Below, one piece after another: positions 1-12,167 of a stretch of 64,000 nt of DNA. The translations under genes and the position numbers were made by a program. The notes below the pieces were generated by a model. The model was not told where the DNA came from. It saw nothing but the letters and a program-made list of their open reading frames with translations, and did no database searches. This stretch comes from Closterium sp. NIES-65 (Eukaryota > Streptophyta > Zygnematophyceae > Desmidiales > Closteriaceae): NCBI GenBank assembly GCA_948144175.1, contig CANXME010002336.1, positions 124,001 to 188,000 of the forward strand, read 5' to 3'. The first letter of the stretch is position 1, and each line of letters opens with the position of its first letter.

Positions 1-726
1 GCTGCCGTCGTCTCCATCCCTCAGTTGACGGCGACGGAAGTCCTCCTCTAGAATCTTTGTCCGCACCCACTCGAGTGTCCACGAGCTCTGGTTCTGCGGC
101 AGGCTCAACCCGCTCGTAAATTGAAGCCACGATTCCGGCAGCAGCGAGAGCATCTTCAGGCACTTAGTCTGCTCCGGGTAGGTGATTCCCGCGGTCGCCA
201 ACTTCATGTAGAGGTCACGCAATTTGTCCAGGACAGGTTGCACCGGCTCTCCCTCGCTCAGGCGCAACGCGGACAGCTCCCTCTCCAGCATCAATGTTGC
301 AACAACGAAGGTCGGGGCGTGCAGCTCCTTCAACACCGTCCACGCCTTCGGACCGCACTCAACCTCCGGCAGCAGGTGCATGACGTGGTGACGTTGGTTC
401 AGCTCCAAACTTTGTGACATCAAGTAGTAGCCAGCCGAGGCGCGCTCGTCCCAATCTTTCTGAAGGGCGGGGTCACTCGGTCTAGGCTCCTCCCCAATCA
501 TTAGTTTCAGCAATCCGATCTGACGGAAATAAAGTTCCATTTTCCAGGCCCAATCATCATAGCCCTCACCATTGAACTTCTCGACGGTGAAGATTTTCAG
601 CACCTTCTTGATCAGCGAGCCCTGGCTTGTTCGCGCTCCCCTTGGCGCAAAAACACCAGAATCATGGCTGCCGCTACGATCTTGGGCTGAAGATTCACCA
701 GCTACCGCCGAGGTGTTCCCCGCCAT
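1..726 (-). pseudogene. Copia-A gag, 5' part, running off the window edge
   Basis: On the minus strand an ATG at 726-724 opens a frame beginning MAGNTSAVAGESSAQDRSG that I read as open to the window edge. It matches the Copia gag N-terminus seen four more times in this window (for example 17887). Family features are the conserved EKFNGEGYDDWAWKM block, the YYLMSQSLELNQRHHVMHLLPE block and the RTKILEEDF block, typical of the gag of copia-type elements (UBN2-like). Gag forms the virus-like particle. The zinc knuckle lies beyond the edge. It is preceded by a primer-binding site and an LTR, so this is the 5' end of an element oriented leftwards. Whether the rest is intact cannot be seen. Confidence 0.85.
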
Positions 727-757
727 AGCTACATATAACAAGGATCACTATAACGCA

Positions 758-769
758 GCTCTGATACCA
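758..769 (-). other. Copia-A primer-binding site (initiator tRNA-Met type)
   Basis: The minus strand reads TGGTATCAGAGC three bases after the LTR end. Plant initiator tRNA-Met ends in CUCUGAUACCA, so the first 11 bases are complementary to its 3' terminus. It primes minus-strand cDNA synthesis. Confidence 0.85.
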
Positions 770-772
770 GCT

Positions 773-1865
773 TGTTGGTGTAAGGGCCTAATAAACTCAA
801 GCTATCAAGACTTTATCACACTTAAAACCTCTCCTCGGGGTCACCTCCAAGGGTCCTTGGGTGCCTGGTACAAGACCAGCCCCTATCCTCGAGTCCGAGT
901 TTGTAGAGAGAGGGATCAAGAGGGACTTAGTCAAAACAGCAAGAGTACCTTGAACGTCGCGCAGCGTATCCTGCAGACCGTAAATCGGATTAAGCTGAGA
1001 ATTTCCTATATCGAAGCTCACTCTAAGAGCTTTAAAATAAGTCAAGTTGCCTCGCGAAAAGTTTTGCCATTACGAAGTTATGGCTCAGACAGCGTTAGCC
1101 TAGCGTTGGAGCACTAGCCTACTAGCGTTGACTCGGGTAGCATTCCGCCGTCGCACCGCGTAGAAACGAAATTCCAGGAAGGGAGGAATTCGCTTGAAGC
1201 AATTTCACGATATTCAGGTACAAACAGAGAAGGAATAAATAGCTCTAGCTAGCAAGGACCTTCAGAATCAACCTGGGAACAACCAGGGATGATCCCAAAT
1301 AATTTCAAGCAACAGAACCAACCTGGCTGGACAAAATAGCAGGTGGTAGGTTGGTGAACAACCTCTGGTTCTGTTTTTCCAACCTGGGAAAACAACAACC
1401 AGGTTCAGGTCCTAAAAACAGAACCTGTTTTGTCTTTGCCCAACCAGCCAAATGCTGGTTCCGCTGGTTTCCCCTGGCCCTGTAGCATGCAGATACAGAC
1501 AAACAACATCCAACCTTCACCTAAATTGTACCCCTATAGTGCCTGCCCTGCTACACTATACTCAACCAAACAAAACAGTACAATTTCGAGTTGGATAGAA
1601 CTGAATCTGCGCAATCAAGTAAGCCGAACCACAAAGCTTCCATCTTGGGTTCCTTTGCGAGCTCGTCCTTTCTGCTTGTACTGTTCATAGCGCGTACAAT
1701 GTTATGCGGAAGCGCACATTGTGCGAGTACCTGCAAATGCTTCAAGCAAAAATTGCGAAAGCAAACAAACACACGAACATACCATTCACACGCAAATGCA
1801 TTCGCACACGCATACTCGTACAAACAGACGGCAGGATATCGTGCAATGAGAATTTGCACCCAACA
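773..1865 (-). repeat. Copia-A 5' LTR, full length (LTR A)
   Basis: The 1093-bp LTR reads TGTTGGGTGC... to ...CTTACACCAACA on the minus strand and is followed by AGC and the primer-binding site, so it is the 5' LTR of the element whose gag starts at 726. In the minus direction it sits directly after a truncated LTR ending in GGATG. The same 5-bp word follows an LTR end at 29619, so it looks like a target duplication. Small open frames inside it are shared by all LTR copies and are not genes. Confidence 0.9.
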
Positions 1866-2224
1866 CATCCAACCTTCACCTAGATTGTACCTCTATAGTG
1901 CCTGCCCTGCTACACTATAGTCAACCAAACAAAACAGTACAATTTCGAGTTGGATAGAACTGAATCTGCGCAATCAAGTAAGTTGAACCGCAAAGCTTCC
2001 ATCTTGGGTTCCTTTGCAAGCTCGTCCTTGCTGCTTGTACTGTTCATAGCGCGTACAATGTTGTGCCAAAGCGCACATTGCGCGAGTACCTGCAAATGCA
2101 TCAAGCGAAATTTGCGGAAGCAAACAAACATACGAAAATTCCATTCACACCCAAATGCATTCGCGCACGCATAGTCATACAAACAAACAGCAGGATGTCG
2201 TCCAATAAGAATTTGCACCCAACA
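1866..2224 (-). repeat. Copia-A LTR, 5' third only (LTR B)
   Basis: This holds the first ~359 bp of the LTR (TGTTGGG to GGTTGGATG on the minus strand), cut off where LTR A begins. It follows the polypurine end of the fragment at 2225-4088, so it is the remnant of that element's 3' LTR into which a second Copia-A element inserted. Confidence 0.85.
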
Positions 2225-4088
2225 CACTCCCCCTCAGCTTGCCGGCTGCATCCCCATCATTCCACACTAGTTCATGCTCAGCCAATGAGGCTCACCCTGC
2301 CCGTACCATCCTCATACCCAGGTGGCTGCGTCATGAACACATCCTCCTCTAAAATCCCATTGAGGAATGCCGTTGATATATCCATCTGAATGATGAATTT
2401 CCCACTAATGGTTGCATCTGCCAACAAGACACGGAGGGTAGGGGGTTTGGCAGTGGGAGCAAAGATCTCATTGAAGGCCCGCTTCTCCTTCTGCATAAAC
2501 CCCTTAGCCACCAGCCTACTCTTGTAGATGGTGACCTGTCCCTTCTCATAAGTCTTGATCCGTTGCACCCACTTGCACTGTACGGCTTCCTTCCCCTCAA
2601 GCAGCACCACTAGCTCCCATGTCCCATTCTCTAGCAGGCTCTGGTACTCAGCATCCCTGGAAACCAGCCACTTCTCCCTATCTGGTCCAGCTAATGCCTC
2701 CTCCATGCTAGCTAGTTCCTCTAGTGCAGGGGCAAGAAAACAGTAGGCAGGTTCCTCCTCCTCATCCGGATCATAGCCATACGGTAGAATCAGCAATGCC
2801 TCCTCAGACCCAAGCTGCTGCTATGCTACATCAGCTCCTGCAGTCAGCTTCTTAGTAGCCATACGGGTACGTCCTGGCCTGGAGACGGGAATCTCCCATC
2901 CCCTCATAACAACACCCTTCGGCTTGTTAGTTTTCCCCTGCTGCTGCTCTCCTCCCTCGGATCCAGCAGCTCCACTAGTGCTACCGCTAGTCTCCACATG
3001 ATCACCTCCACCACCAGGTGCCTCCTGCACCTTCTCTCCATCACCACCCTCTGCAGCTGGCTCCTCTCCCTCCTCCCACACACTTGGAGTCAGGTCCAGC
3101 TGCATGGTGATCTGCTCCATCTGCTGGGACACCCCGGCCTCCGGCTGTTTCTCCCAGCTCCCATACATCATGCCCTCAACAAACTTCACATCCCTGCTGT
3201 CAAACAGCACACCCTTGGAAGGTTCCCACAGCAGCCATCCCTTGCTCTCAGCAGCCAGCCCCAAATGCCCACACAAGATTGCACTTGCCCCCAACTTACT
3301 GTGGTAGGTCTTGGGGACGTGGGCGATTGCCATGCAACCGAACACCCTCTGCATGTCCACCGGCGGCTTCCTCCCAAGCCACCTCTCCAACGGCACCCAC
3401 GAGTCATCCCCTGTTCCTAGCGACGGTAGCGTGCCAGACAGCATGGGGCCACATCAAGTTGCCCAGCCCAGATTCTATGAGCAGCGCCCTAGCTGTCTCC
3501 AGAATTGTCCGGTTCGCCCGTTCTGCTACACCGTTAGACCGTGGGGTGTAAGCCGTGGTCAGCTCCTTCTGGATGCCCTGCTTCTTGAGCCAGGCCGTCA
3601 TCTCAGCTCCAAGGAACTCACCACCCCGACCTGTCCTAATCCGCTTCACCACACACTCCGCTTGCTTCTCCACTAACGGCAGCCAATCGTCCTGAATCGT
3701 GGAGGCGGCGTGATCTTTCTGCTTCAGCGGATTCGCCCAGATTAGCCTGCTCCAGTCATCCACTATGGTTAGGAAGTACCGCTCCCCCTTGTGCCCTTGC
3801 ACCGGCAGCGGCCCCACCAAGTCCATGTGGACCAGCTCCAATAGCTTCTTACTCCTGCCAGCCACACTATGCAAGGGGAAACGGGTAAACTTTGAGAGCA
3901 AACAGATTTCACAATTCTCATCAGGTGGTTGTCCGTTCAGCTTCAAACCCTTAATGGCTCCATCTTTCTCCAACTGCTTCAACAAGGGCATTGCCACATG
4001 CCCCAAGCGTCGGTGTGCTGTTGCCCAATCTGTCTCCCCAGATCTGGCCGACACTTTCACACCAACCCCTCCAACGGCGTTGCACTCC
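2225..4088 (-). pseudogene. Copia-A pol fragment: preintegrase, integrase, RT N-half; RNase H deleted
   Basis: The minus strand runs from GAG-preintegrase (HRRLGH and CEIC zinc ligands, ~4000-3880) through a DDE integrase (HMDLVGPLPVQ; GGEFLGAE; YTPRSNGVAERANR) to the N-terminal half of RT (KWVQRIKT; MDISTAFLNGILEEDV, ~2420-2330). It then jumps from the RT word GYEDGTGRV straight to the last bases of the element (GAGCATGAACTAG, then a G-rich polypurine tract at ~2225-2240). RT downstream of GTGRV, including the YVDD loop, and all of RNase H are therefore deleted. Stops or shifts occur near 2797-2820 and 3404-3444. Its upstream edge is fused to a slightly truncated LTR. The copy is defective. 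Confidence 0.9.
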
Positions 4089-5158
4089 TGGTGTAAGGGC
4101 CTAATAAACTCAAGCTATTAAGACTTCATCAAACTTAAAACCTCTCCTTGGGGTCACCTTTAAGTCCTTGGGTGCCTGGTACAAGACTAGCCCCTATCCT
4201 CGGGTCCGAGTTTATAGAGAGAGGGATCAAGAAGGACTTCGTCAAAATAGCAAGAGTACCTTGAATGTCGCGCAGCGTATCGTGCAGACCGTCGATCGGA
4301 TTAAGCTGAGAATTTCCTATATCGAAGCTCACTCCAAGAGCTTTAAAATGAACTATGTTGCCTCGCGAAGTTATGGCTCGGACAGCGTTTGCCTAGCGTT
4401 GGAGTGCTAGCGTACTAGCGTTTACTCGGGTAGCATACCGCTGTCGCACCGCGTAGAAACGAAATTCCAGCAAGGAAGGTTTTTGCTTGAATCAATTTCA
4501 CTATATCCAGGTACAAACAGAGAAAGAATATATAGTTCTAGCTAGCAAGGACCTTGGGAATAAATCTGGGAACAACCAAGGATGATCCCAAATAATTCCA
4601 AGCAACAGAACCAACCTGGCTGGACAAAACAGCAGGTGGTAGGTTGGTAAACAACCTCTGGTTCTGTTTTTCCAACCTGGGAAAACAACAACCAGGTTCA
4701 GGTCCTAAAAACAGAACCTGTTTTGTCTTGGCCCAACCAGCCAAATGCTGGTTCCGCTGGTTTCCCCTGGCCCCGTAGCATGCAGATACAGACAAACAAC
4801 ATCCAACCTTCACCTAAATTGTACCCCTATAGTGGCAGCCCTGCTACACTATAGTCAACCAAACAAAACAGTACAATTTCGAGCTGGATAGAACTGAATC
4901 TGCACAATCAATTCAACCGAACCGCAAAGCTTCCATCTTGGGTTCCTTTGCGAGCTCGTCCTTTCTGCTTGTACTGTTCACAGCGCGTAGAATGTTGTGC
5001 CGAAGCGCATACTGCGCGAGTACTTGCAAATGCATCAAGCAAAAATTGCAAATGCAAACAAACACACGAACGTTCCATTCACACCCAAAAACATTCGCAC
5101 ACGCATACTCGTACAAACAGACGGCAGGATGTCCTGCAATGTGAAGTTGCACCCAACA
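4089..5158 (-). repeat. Copia-A LTR, nearly full (LTR C)
   Basis: The minus strand begins TGTTGGGTGC at 5158 and ends ...CTTACACCA at 4089, lacking the last three bases. Pol sequence flanks both sides, but the two flanks overlap (integrase at 5159 corresponds to ~3754), so this is a junction between two copies, not a simple solo-LTR insertion. No target duplication was found. Confidence 0.85.
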
Positions 5159-5854
5159 TCATCCACTATGGTCTGAAAGTACCGCTCCCCCTTGTGTCTG
5201 TGAACCAGCAGCGGCCCCACCATGTCTATGTGGACCAGCTCCAACGGCTTCTTCCTCCGGCCAGCCACACTATGCAAGGGGAAACGGATACACTTTGAAA
5301 GCAAACAGATTTCACAATTCTCATCATGTGGCTGTCCGATCCGCTTCAAACCCTTAACGACTCCATCTTTCTCCAACTGCTTCAACAAGGGCTTTGCCAT
5401 ATGCCCCAAGCGTCGGTGTGCCGTTCCCCAATCCGTCTCCCCAGATCTGGCCGACACTTTCACACCAACCCCTCCAACGGCATTGCATTCCTCCTAGGAT
5501 GCAGACCCCTCTCCAGCCTCCCCCCCACTATGCCACGCCAACGCCGGCAGCTGCCACATGGATCTGTACACGTCCGTGCTCTCGTGCATATCCCAAAGCA
5601 CCCGATTGCCCAGGTGCCCCTTGTAAGTGCGTGCCCCATCCGTGCTATTGCTCACCCCAGCCTTGCCAAGCTTACGGACGGAAATGAGGTTGGCCTTGAG
5701 TTCAGGAACAAGAAGAACGTCGTGCAGCTCCACCATCTTGCCATTCGCTCCCTTAAATGCAGCTCGTCCCGCACCAGCCACCTTCAGCGCGTGTCCAGAG
5801 GCGGAGCACACCTCATTGATCGGTGCAGCGCGTACGTGGTCCAGCAGGTCTTTG
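5159..5854 (-). pseudogene. Copia-A pol fragment: protease, preintegrase, start of integrase
   Basis: The minus strand encodes the C-terminal part of the aspartic protease region (CSASGHALKVAGAGRAAFKG; LHDVLLVPELKANLIS; 5811-5494), then the preintegrase zinc module (HRRLGHMAKPLLKQLEKDG ... CEICLLSK) and the first integrase strand (VHIDMVGPLLV). A stop separates protease from preintegrase around 5494. The fragment is cut on the left by LTR C inside integrase and on the right by plus-strand LTR D inside protease, just 3' of the DTGA active site. It is an internal fragment with no start or end of its own. Confidence 0.88.
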
Positions 5855-6948
5855 TGTTGGGTGCAAATTCACATTGCACAACATCCTGCCGTCTGTTTGT
5901 ACGAGTATGCGTGTGCGAATGCATTTGGGTATGAATGGAATGTTCGTGTGTTTGTTTGCTTTCGCAATTTTTGCTTGAAGCATTTGCAGGTACTCGCGCA
6001 TTGTGCGCTTCCGCATAACATTGTACGCGCTATGAAAGGTACAAGCAGAAAGGACGAGCTTGCAAAGGAACCCATGATGGAAGCTTTGCGGTTCGGCTTA
6101 CTTGATTGCGCAGATTCAGTTCTATCCAACTCGAAATTGTACTGTTTTGTTTTGTTGACTATAGTGTAGCAGGGCAGGCACTATAGGGGTACAATTTAGG
6201 TGAAGATTGGATGTTGTTTGTCTGTATCTGCATGCTTCAGGGCCAGGGGAAACCAGCGGAACCAGCATTTGGCTGGTTGGGCAAAGACAAAACAGGTTCT
6301 ATTTTTACGACCTGAACCTGGTTGTTAATTTCCCAGGTTGGAAAAACAGAACTAGAGGTTGTTTACCAACCTACCACCTGCTGTTTTGTCCAGCCAGGTT
6401 GGTTCTGTTGCTTGGAATTATTTGGGATCATCCTTGGTTGTTCCCAGGTTTATTCCCAAGGTCCTTGCTAGCTAGAACTATTAATTCTTTCTCTATTTGT
6501 ACCTGAATATAGTGAAATTGATTCAAGCAAATTCCTTCCTTGCTGGAATTTTGTTTCTACGCGGTGCGACGGCGGAATGCTACCCGAGTCAAACGCTAGT
6601 ACGCTAGCACTCGAACGCTAGGCAAACGCTGTCCGAGCCATAACTTCGTAATGGCATAACTTTTCGCGAGGCAATTTGGTTCATTTTAAAGCTCTTAGAG
6701 CGAGCTTCGATATAGTAAATTCTCAGCTTAATCCGATCAACGGTCTGCACGATACGCTGCGCGACGTTCGAGGTACTCTTGCTGTTTTGACTAAGTCCCT
6801 CTTGATCCCTCTCTCTACAAACTCGGACCCGAGGATAGGGGCTGGTCTTGTACCAGGCACCCAAGGACCCTTGGAGGTGACCCCGAGGAGAGGTTTTAAG
6901 TTTGATAAAGTCTTAATAGCTTGAGTTTATTAGGCCCTTACACCAACA
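5855..6948 (+). repeat. Copia-A 5' LTR, full length (LTR D)
   Basis: The 1094-bp LTR runs from TGTTGGGTGC to CTTACACCAACA, followed by AGC and a primer-binding site, so it is a 5' LTR. It interrupts a minus-strand Copia-A protease region. Confidence 0.92.
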
Positions 6949-6951
6949 AGC

Positions 6952-6963
6952 TGGTATCAGAGC
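6952..6963 (+). other. Copia-A primer-binding site
   Basis: TGGTATCAGAGC lies three bases after LTR D and is complementary to the 3' end of plant initiator tRNA-Met. Confidence 0.85.
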
Positions 6964-6994
6964 TGCGTTATAGTGATCCTCGATATAGGTAGCT

Positions 6995-7599
6995 ATGGCG
7001 GGCAACACCTCGACGGGAGGTGGTGAATCTTCAGCCCAAGATCGTAGCGGCAGCCATGATTCTGGTGTTTCAGCGCCAAGGGGAGCCCGAACAAACCAGG
7101 GCTCGCTGGTCAAGGAGGTGCTGAAGAATTTCACCGTCGAGAAGTTCAATGGTGAGGGCTATGATGATTGGGCCTGGAAAATGCAACTTTATTTCCGTCA
7201 GATCGGATTGCTGAAACTAATGATTGGGGAGGAGCCTAGACCGAGCGACCCCGCCCTTCAGGAAGATTGGGACGAGCGCGCCTCGGCTGGCTACTACTTG
7301 ATGTCGCAGAGTTTGGAGCTGAACCAGCGTCACCACGTCATGCACCTGCTGCCGGAGGCTGAGTGCAGTCCGGAGGCGTGGACGGTGTTGAAAGAGCTGC
7401 ACGCCCCTACCTCCGTCGCTGCGACGCTCATGATGGAGAGGGAGCTGTCCGCGTTGCGCCTAAGCGAAGGAGAGCTGGTACAACCCATCCTGGACAAGAT
7501 GCGTGATCTCTACGCGAAGCTGGCGATCGCGGGAATCACCTACCCGAAGCAGACCAAGTGCCTGAAGATGCTCTCGCTGCTGCAATCGTGGCTTCAATT
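6995..7599 (+). pseudogene. Copia-A gag, truncated before the zinc knuckle
   Basis: The ATG at 6995 opens MAGNTSTGGGESSAQDRSG, 47 bases after LTR D, the same spacing as in the other copies. The frame is uninterrupted for about 200 residues (EKFNGEGYDDWAWKM; YYLMSQSLELNQRHH; LKMLSLLQSWLQL). At 7599-7600 it breaks into minus-strand LTR sequence, so the frame ends in 9 LTR-encoded residues. Everything downstream of gag (zinc knuckle and all pol) is missing. This is the 5' stub of an element whose remainder was lost in a rearrangement. Confidence 0.9.
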
Positions 7600-8326
7600 G
7601 ACGAAGTTATGGGTTGGACAGCATTAGCCTAGCGTTGGAGTGCTAGCGTACTAGCGTTGACTCGGGTAGCATTCCGCCGTCGCACCGCGTAGAAAGGAAA
7701 TTCCAGCAAGGAAGGAATTTGCTTGAATCAATTTCACTATATGCAGGTACAAACAAAGAAGGAATAAATAGTTCTAGCTAGCAAGGACCTTGGGAATAAA
7801 CCTAGGAACAACCAAGGATGATCCCAAATAATTACAAGCAACAGAACCAACCTGGCTGGACAAAACAGCAGGTGGTAGGTTGGTAAACAACCTCTGGTTC
7901 TGTTTTTCCAACCTGGGAAAACAACAACCAGGTTCAGGTTCTAAAAACAGAACCTGTTTTGTCTTTGCCCAACCAGCCAAATGCTGGTTCCGCTGGTTTC
8001 CCCTGGCCCTGTAGCATGCAGATACAGACAAACAACATCCAACCTTGACCTAAATTGTACCCCTATAGTGCCTGCCCTGCTACACTATACTCAACCAAAC
8101 AAAACAGTACAATTTCGAGTTGGATAGAACTGAATCTGCGCAATCAAGTAAGCCGAACCGCAAAGCTTCCATCTTGGGTTCCTTTGCAAGCTCGTCCTTT
8201 CTGCTTGTACTGTTCACAGCGCGTACAATGTTATGCCGAAGCTCACAATGGGCGAGTACCTACAAATGCTTCAAGCAAAACTTGCGAAAGCAAACAAACA
8301 CACGAACATTCCATTCATACCCAAAT
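7600..8326 (-). repeat. Copia-A LTR, internal part (LTR E)
   Basis: This is minus-orientation LTR missing both ends. It starts (plus coordinates) at ACGAAGTTATGG and stops at the word CCCAAAT, so TGTTGG and CCAACA termini are both absent. It joins a plus-strand gag on the left and a minus-strand pol on the right. Confidence 0.85.
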
Positions 8327-10565
8327 CCTCCTTCACAGAGGAGTCAGGTCCAGCTGCATGGTGATCTGCTCCATTTGCTGGGACACCCTGGCCTCCGGCT
8401 GTTTCTCCCTGCTCCCATACATCATCCCCTCAACAAACTTCACATCCCTGCTGTCAAACAACACACCCTTGGAAGGTTCCCACAGCAGCCATCCCTTGCT
8501 CTCAGCAGCCAGCCCCAAATGCACACACCAGATTGCACTCGCCCCCAACTTACTGCGGTAGGTCTTGGGGACGTGGGCGACTGCCATGCAACCGAACACC
8601 CTCAGCATGTCCACCGGCGGCTTCCTCCCAAGCCACCTCTCCAACGGCACCCACGAGTCATCCCCAACCTTTGTGAGTACCCTGTTCCTAGCAACGGTAG
8701 CGTGCCGAACAGCATGGGGCCACATCAAGTTGCCCAGCCCAGATTCTATGAGCAGCGCCCTAGCTGTCTCCAGAATTGTCCGGTTCGCCCGTTCTGCTAC
8801 ACCGTTGGACTGTGGGGTGTAAGCCGTGGTCAGCTCCCTCTAGATGCCCTGCTTCTTGAGCCAGGCCGTCATATCAGCTCGAAGGAACTCACCACCCCGA
8901 TCTGTCCTAATCCGCTTCACCACACACTCCGCTTGCTTCTCCACTAACGGCAGCCAATCGTCCCAAATCGTGGAGGCGGCGTGATCTTTCTGCTTCAGCG
9001 GATACGCCCACATTAGCCTGCTCCAGTCATCCACTATGGTTAGGAAGTACCGCTCCCCCTTGTGCCCTTGCACCGGCAGCGGCCCCACCAAGTCCATGTG
9101 GACCAGCTCCAATGACTTTTTGCTCCTGCCAGCCACACTATGGAAGGGGAAACGGGTGAACTTTGAAAGGAGGCAAATTTCACAGTTATCATTGGGTGGT
9201 TGTCCGTTCAGCTTCAAGCCCTTAACGGCTCCATCCTTCTCCAGCTGCTTCAGCAAAGGCATTGCCACATGCCCCAAACGTCGGTGTGCAGTTGCCCAAT
9301 CCGTCTCCCCAGATCTGGCCGACACTTTCACACCAACCCCTCCAACGGCGCTGCATTCCCCCATGGATGCAGACCCCTCTCCACCCTGCCCCCCACCGTG
9401 CCACGCCAGCGCCGGCAGCTGCCACATAGATTTGTACACGTCCTTGCTCTTGTGCAGATCCCAAAGCACCCGATTGCCCAGTTTCCCTTTATAAGTGCGA
9501 GCCCCATCCGAATTGGTGTTCACCCCAGCCTTGCCAAGCTTACGGAGGAAGATAAGGTTGGCCTTCAGGTCGGGGACGAGGAGAACGTCGTGCAGCACCA
9601 CCGGCTTGCCATCCGCTCCCTTAAACGCAGCTCGTCCCGCACCAGCCACCTTCAACATGTGTCCAGAGGCAGAGCACACCTCATTAATCGGTGCAGCGCG
9701 TACGTCGTCCAGCAGGTCCTTGCGCGGCGTCATTGTCCAAGCAGCGCCTGTGTCCAACACCCAATAGTCCAAGGGGTGCAGCTGTGCTCCAACCGTAGCA
9801 GATGCGTCTCCTTGCTCCCCCTTGTCTCCCACATGGAAGAATTGGCCCGCGGTGCGCTCCTTATTCTTCTCCGCACCGCCGTTGCCCTTCGGGTTATTGT
9901 CGGACGAATCAGCGACCATGTTGGCGCCGTTTTTCTGGTTCCTCCGCGCACCGCCATCCTGGTGACGATTCTGGGGGGTCCATCCATCGGGTTTCTTATA
10001 GCACAAAAACCAGGGGTGCCCTTCCTTCTCACAATACCAGCAACTCCCTTTCATTTTGCCACCAGCACCCGACTTGCCCCCACGTCCAGATTTCGCACCG
10101 CGACCCCAACCGGTACCTCCTTGTTGGTCGTTGGAGTCGTCGTCTTTCTTTGCACCGCGTCCAGCACCACCGAAGCCACGTCCTTTGCCACGTCGGCTCC
10201 CTTGCATCCCGTAGCCGCTGCTGCCGTCATCTCCACCCTTCAGTTGATGGCGACGGAAGTCCTCCTCTAGAATCTTTGTCCGCACCGTCTCGAGTGTCCA
10301 CGAGCTCTGGTTCTGCGGCAGGCTCAATCCGCTCGTGAATTGAAGCCACGATTCCGGCAGCAGCGAGAGCATCTTCAGGCACTTGGTCTACTCCGGGTAG
10401 GTGATTCCCGCGGTCGCCAACTTCGCGTAGAGGTCGCGCAATTTGTCCAGGACAGATTGCACCGGCTCTCCCTCGCTTAGGCGCAACGCGGACAGCTCCC
10501 TCTCCAGCATCAACGTTGCAACAACGGAGGTCGGGACGTGTAGCTCCTTCAACACGGTCTACGCC
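8327..10565 (-). pseudogene. Copia-A gag C-part, CCHC, protease, preintegrase, integrase
   Basis: One minus-strand frame of 510 residues (10372-8840) covers the gag C-terminus, a glycine/arginine-rich linker, a CCHC zinc knuckle (CWYCEKEGHPWFLC, CX2CX4HX4C, ~10050-10010), the aspartic protease (LDTGAAWTMTP, ~9750), the preintegrase HHCC module and the integrase up to GGEFLRADM. A single CAG to TAG change at ~8838 (GI*RELTT) separates it from the integrase C-terminus at 8728-8333 (YTPQSNGVAERANR, then RKPPVDMLRVFGCMAVAHV). Another TAG near 10388 interrupts gag. RT and RNase H are absent and both ends abut truncated LTRs. The long antisense frames here are shadows. Confidence 0.9.
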
Positions 10566-11359
10566 TTACGAAGTTATGGCTCGGACAGCATTAGCCTAGC
10601 GTTGGAGTGCTAGCGTACTAGCGTTGACTCGGGTAGCATTCCGCCGTCGCACCGCGTAGAAAGGAAATTCCAGCAAGGAAGGAATTCGCTTGAATCAATT
10701 TCACTATATGCAGGTACAAACAGAGAAGGAATAAATAGTTCTAGCTAGCAAGGACCTTGGGAATAAACCTGGGAACAACCAAGGATGATCCCAAAAAATT
10801 CCAAGCAACAGAACCAACCTGGCTGGACAAAACAGCAGGTGGTAGGTTGGTAAACAACCTCTGGTTTTGTTTTTCTAATCTGGGAAAACAACAACCAGGT
10901 TCAGGTCCTAAAAACAGAACCTGTTTTGTCTTTGCCCAACTAGCCAAATGCTGGTTCCGCTGGTTTCCCCTGGCCCTGTAGCATGCAGATACAGACAAAC
11001 AACATCCAACCTTCACCTAAATTGTACCCCTATAGTGCCTGCCCTGCTACACTATAGTCAACCAAACAAAACAGTACAATTTCGAGTTGGATAGAACTGA
11101 ATCTGCGCAATCAAGTAAGCCGAACCGCAAAGCTTCCATCATGGGTTCCTTTGCAAGCTCGTCCTTTCTGCTTGTACCGTTCATAGCGCGTACAATGTTA
11201 TGCCGAAGCGCACACTGCGCGAGTACCTGCAAATGCTTTAAGCGAAAATTGCGAAATAACAAACAAACGAACATTCCATTCTCACCCAAATCCATTCGCA
11301 CACGCATACTCGTACAAACAGATGGCAGGATGTCGTGCAATGTATATTTGCACCCAACA
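10566..11359 (-). repeat. Copia-A LTR, 3' end missing (LTR F)
   Basis: The minus strand starts with the TGTTGGG terminus at 11359 and stops at CATAACTTCGTAA (10566), fused to gag. The LTR 3' end, primer-binding site and gag N-terminus have been deleted together. Upstream (minus sense) it abuts LTR G with TTTT at the junction. Confidence 0.85.
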
Positions 11360-12167
11360 AAAAGTTCTGCAATTACGAAGTTATAGCTCAGACAGCGTTT
11401 GCCTAGTATTGGAGTGCTAGTGTACTAGTGTTGACTCGGGTAGCATTACGCCGTCGCACCGCGTAGAAACGAAATTCCAGCAAGGAATGAATTCGCTTGA
11501 ATCAATTTCACTATATTCAGGTACAAACACAGAAGGAATAAATAGTTCTAGCTAGCAAAGACCTTGGGAATCAACCTGGGAACAACCAGGGATGATCCCA
11601 AACAATTCCAAGCAACAGAACCAACCTGGCTGGACAAAACAGCAAGTTGTAGGTTGGTAAACAACCTCTGGTTCTGTTTTTCCAACCTGGGAAAACAACA
11701 ACCAGGTTCAGGTCCTAAAAACAGAACCTGTTTTGTCTTTGCCAAACCAGCCAAATGCTGGTTCCGCTGGTTTCCAATGACCCTGTAGCATGAAGATAAA
11801 GGCAAACAACATTCAACCTTCACCTAAATTTTACCTCTATAGTGCCTGCCCTGCTACACTATAGTCAACCAAACGAAACAGTACAATTTCGAGTTGGATA
11901 GAACTGAATGTGCGCAATCAAGTAAGTTGAACTGCAAAGCTTCCATCTAGGGTTCCTTTGGAGCTCGTCCTTTCTGCTTGTACTGTTCATAGCGCGTACA
12001 ATGTTGTGCCGAAGCGCACATTGCGTGAGTACCTGCAAATGCATCGAGCAAAATTTGCGAAAGCAAACAAACACACGAACATTCCATTCACACCCAAATG
12101 TATTCGCACATGCATACTCGTACAAACAAACGGCAGGATGTCGTGCAAAATGAATTTGCACCCAACA
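11360..12167 (-). repeat. Copia-A LTR, 3' part missing (LTR G)
   Basis: The minus strand starts TGTTGGG at 12167, next to a polypurine end, so it is the 3' LTR of the fragment at 12168-12951. It is cut at ...GCAGAACTTTT where LTR F begins, which looks like one element inserted into the LTR of another. Confidence 0.85.

Noticed and set aside
797..1045. Recurrent 80-110-codon frames inside the Copia LTRs (for example LFVLPL/CWVQIHIARHPAVCLYEYA types)
   Set aside because: They recur in every LTR copy with frame breaks, start at arbitrary codons and match no family; they are LTR sequence.
10566..10580. loxP-like word ATAACTTCGTA in the Copia LTR
   Set aside because: It matches only 11 bases of one arm, with no inverted second arm or spacer; treated as coincidence.
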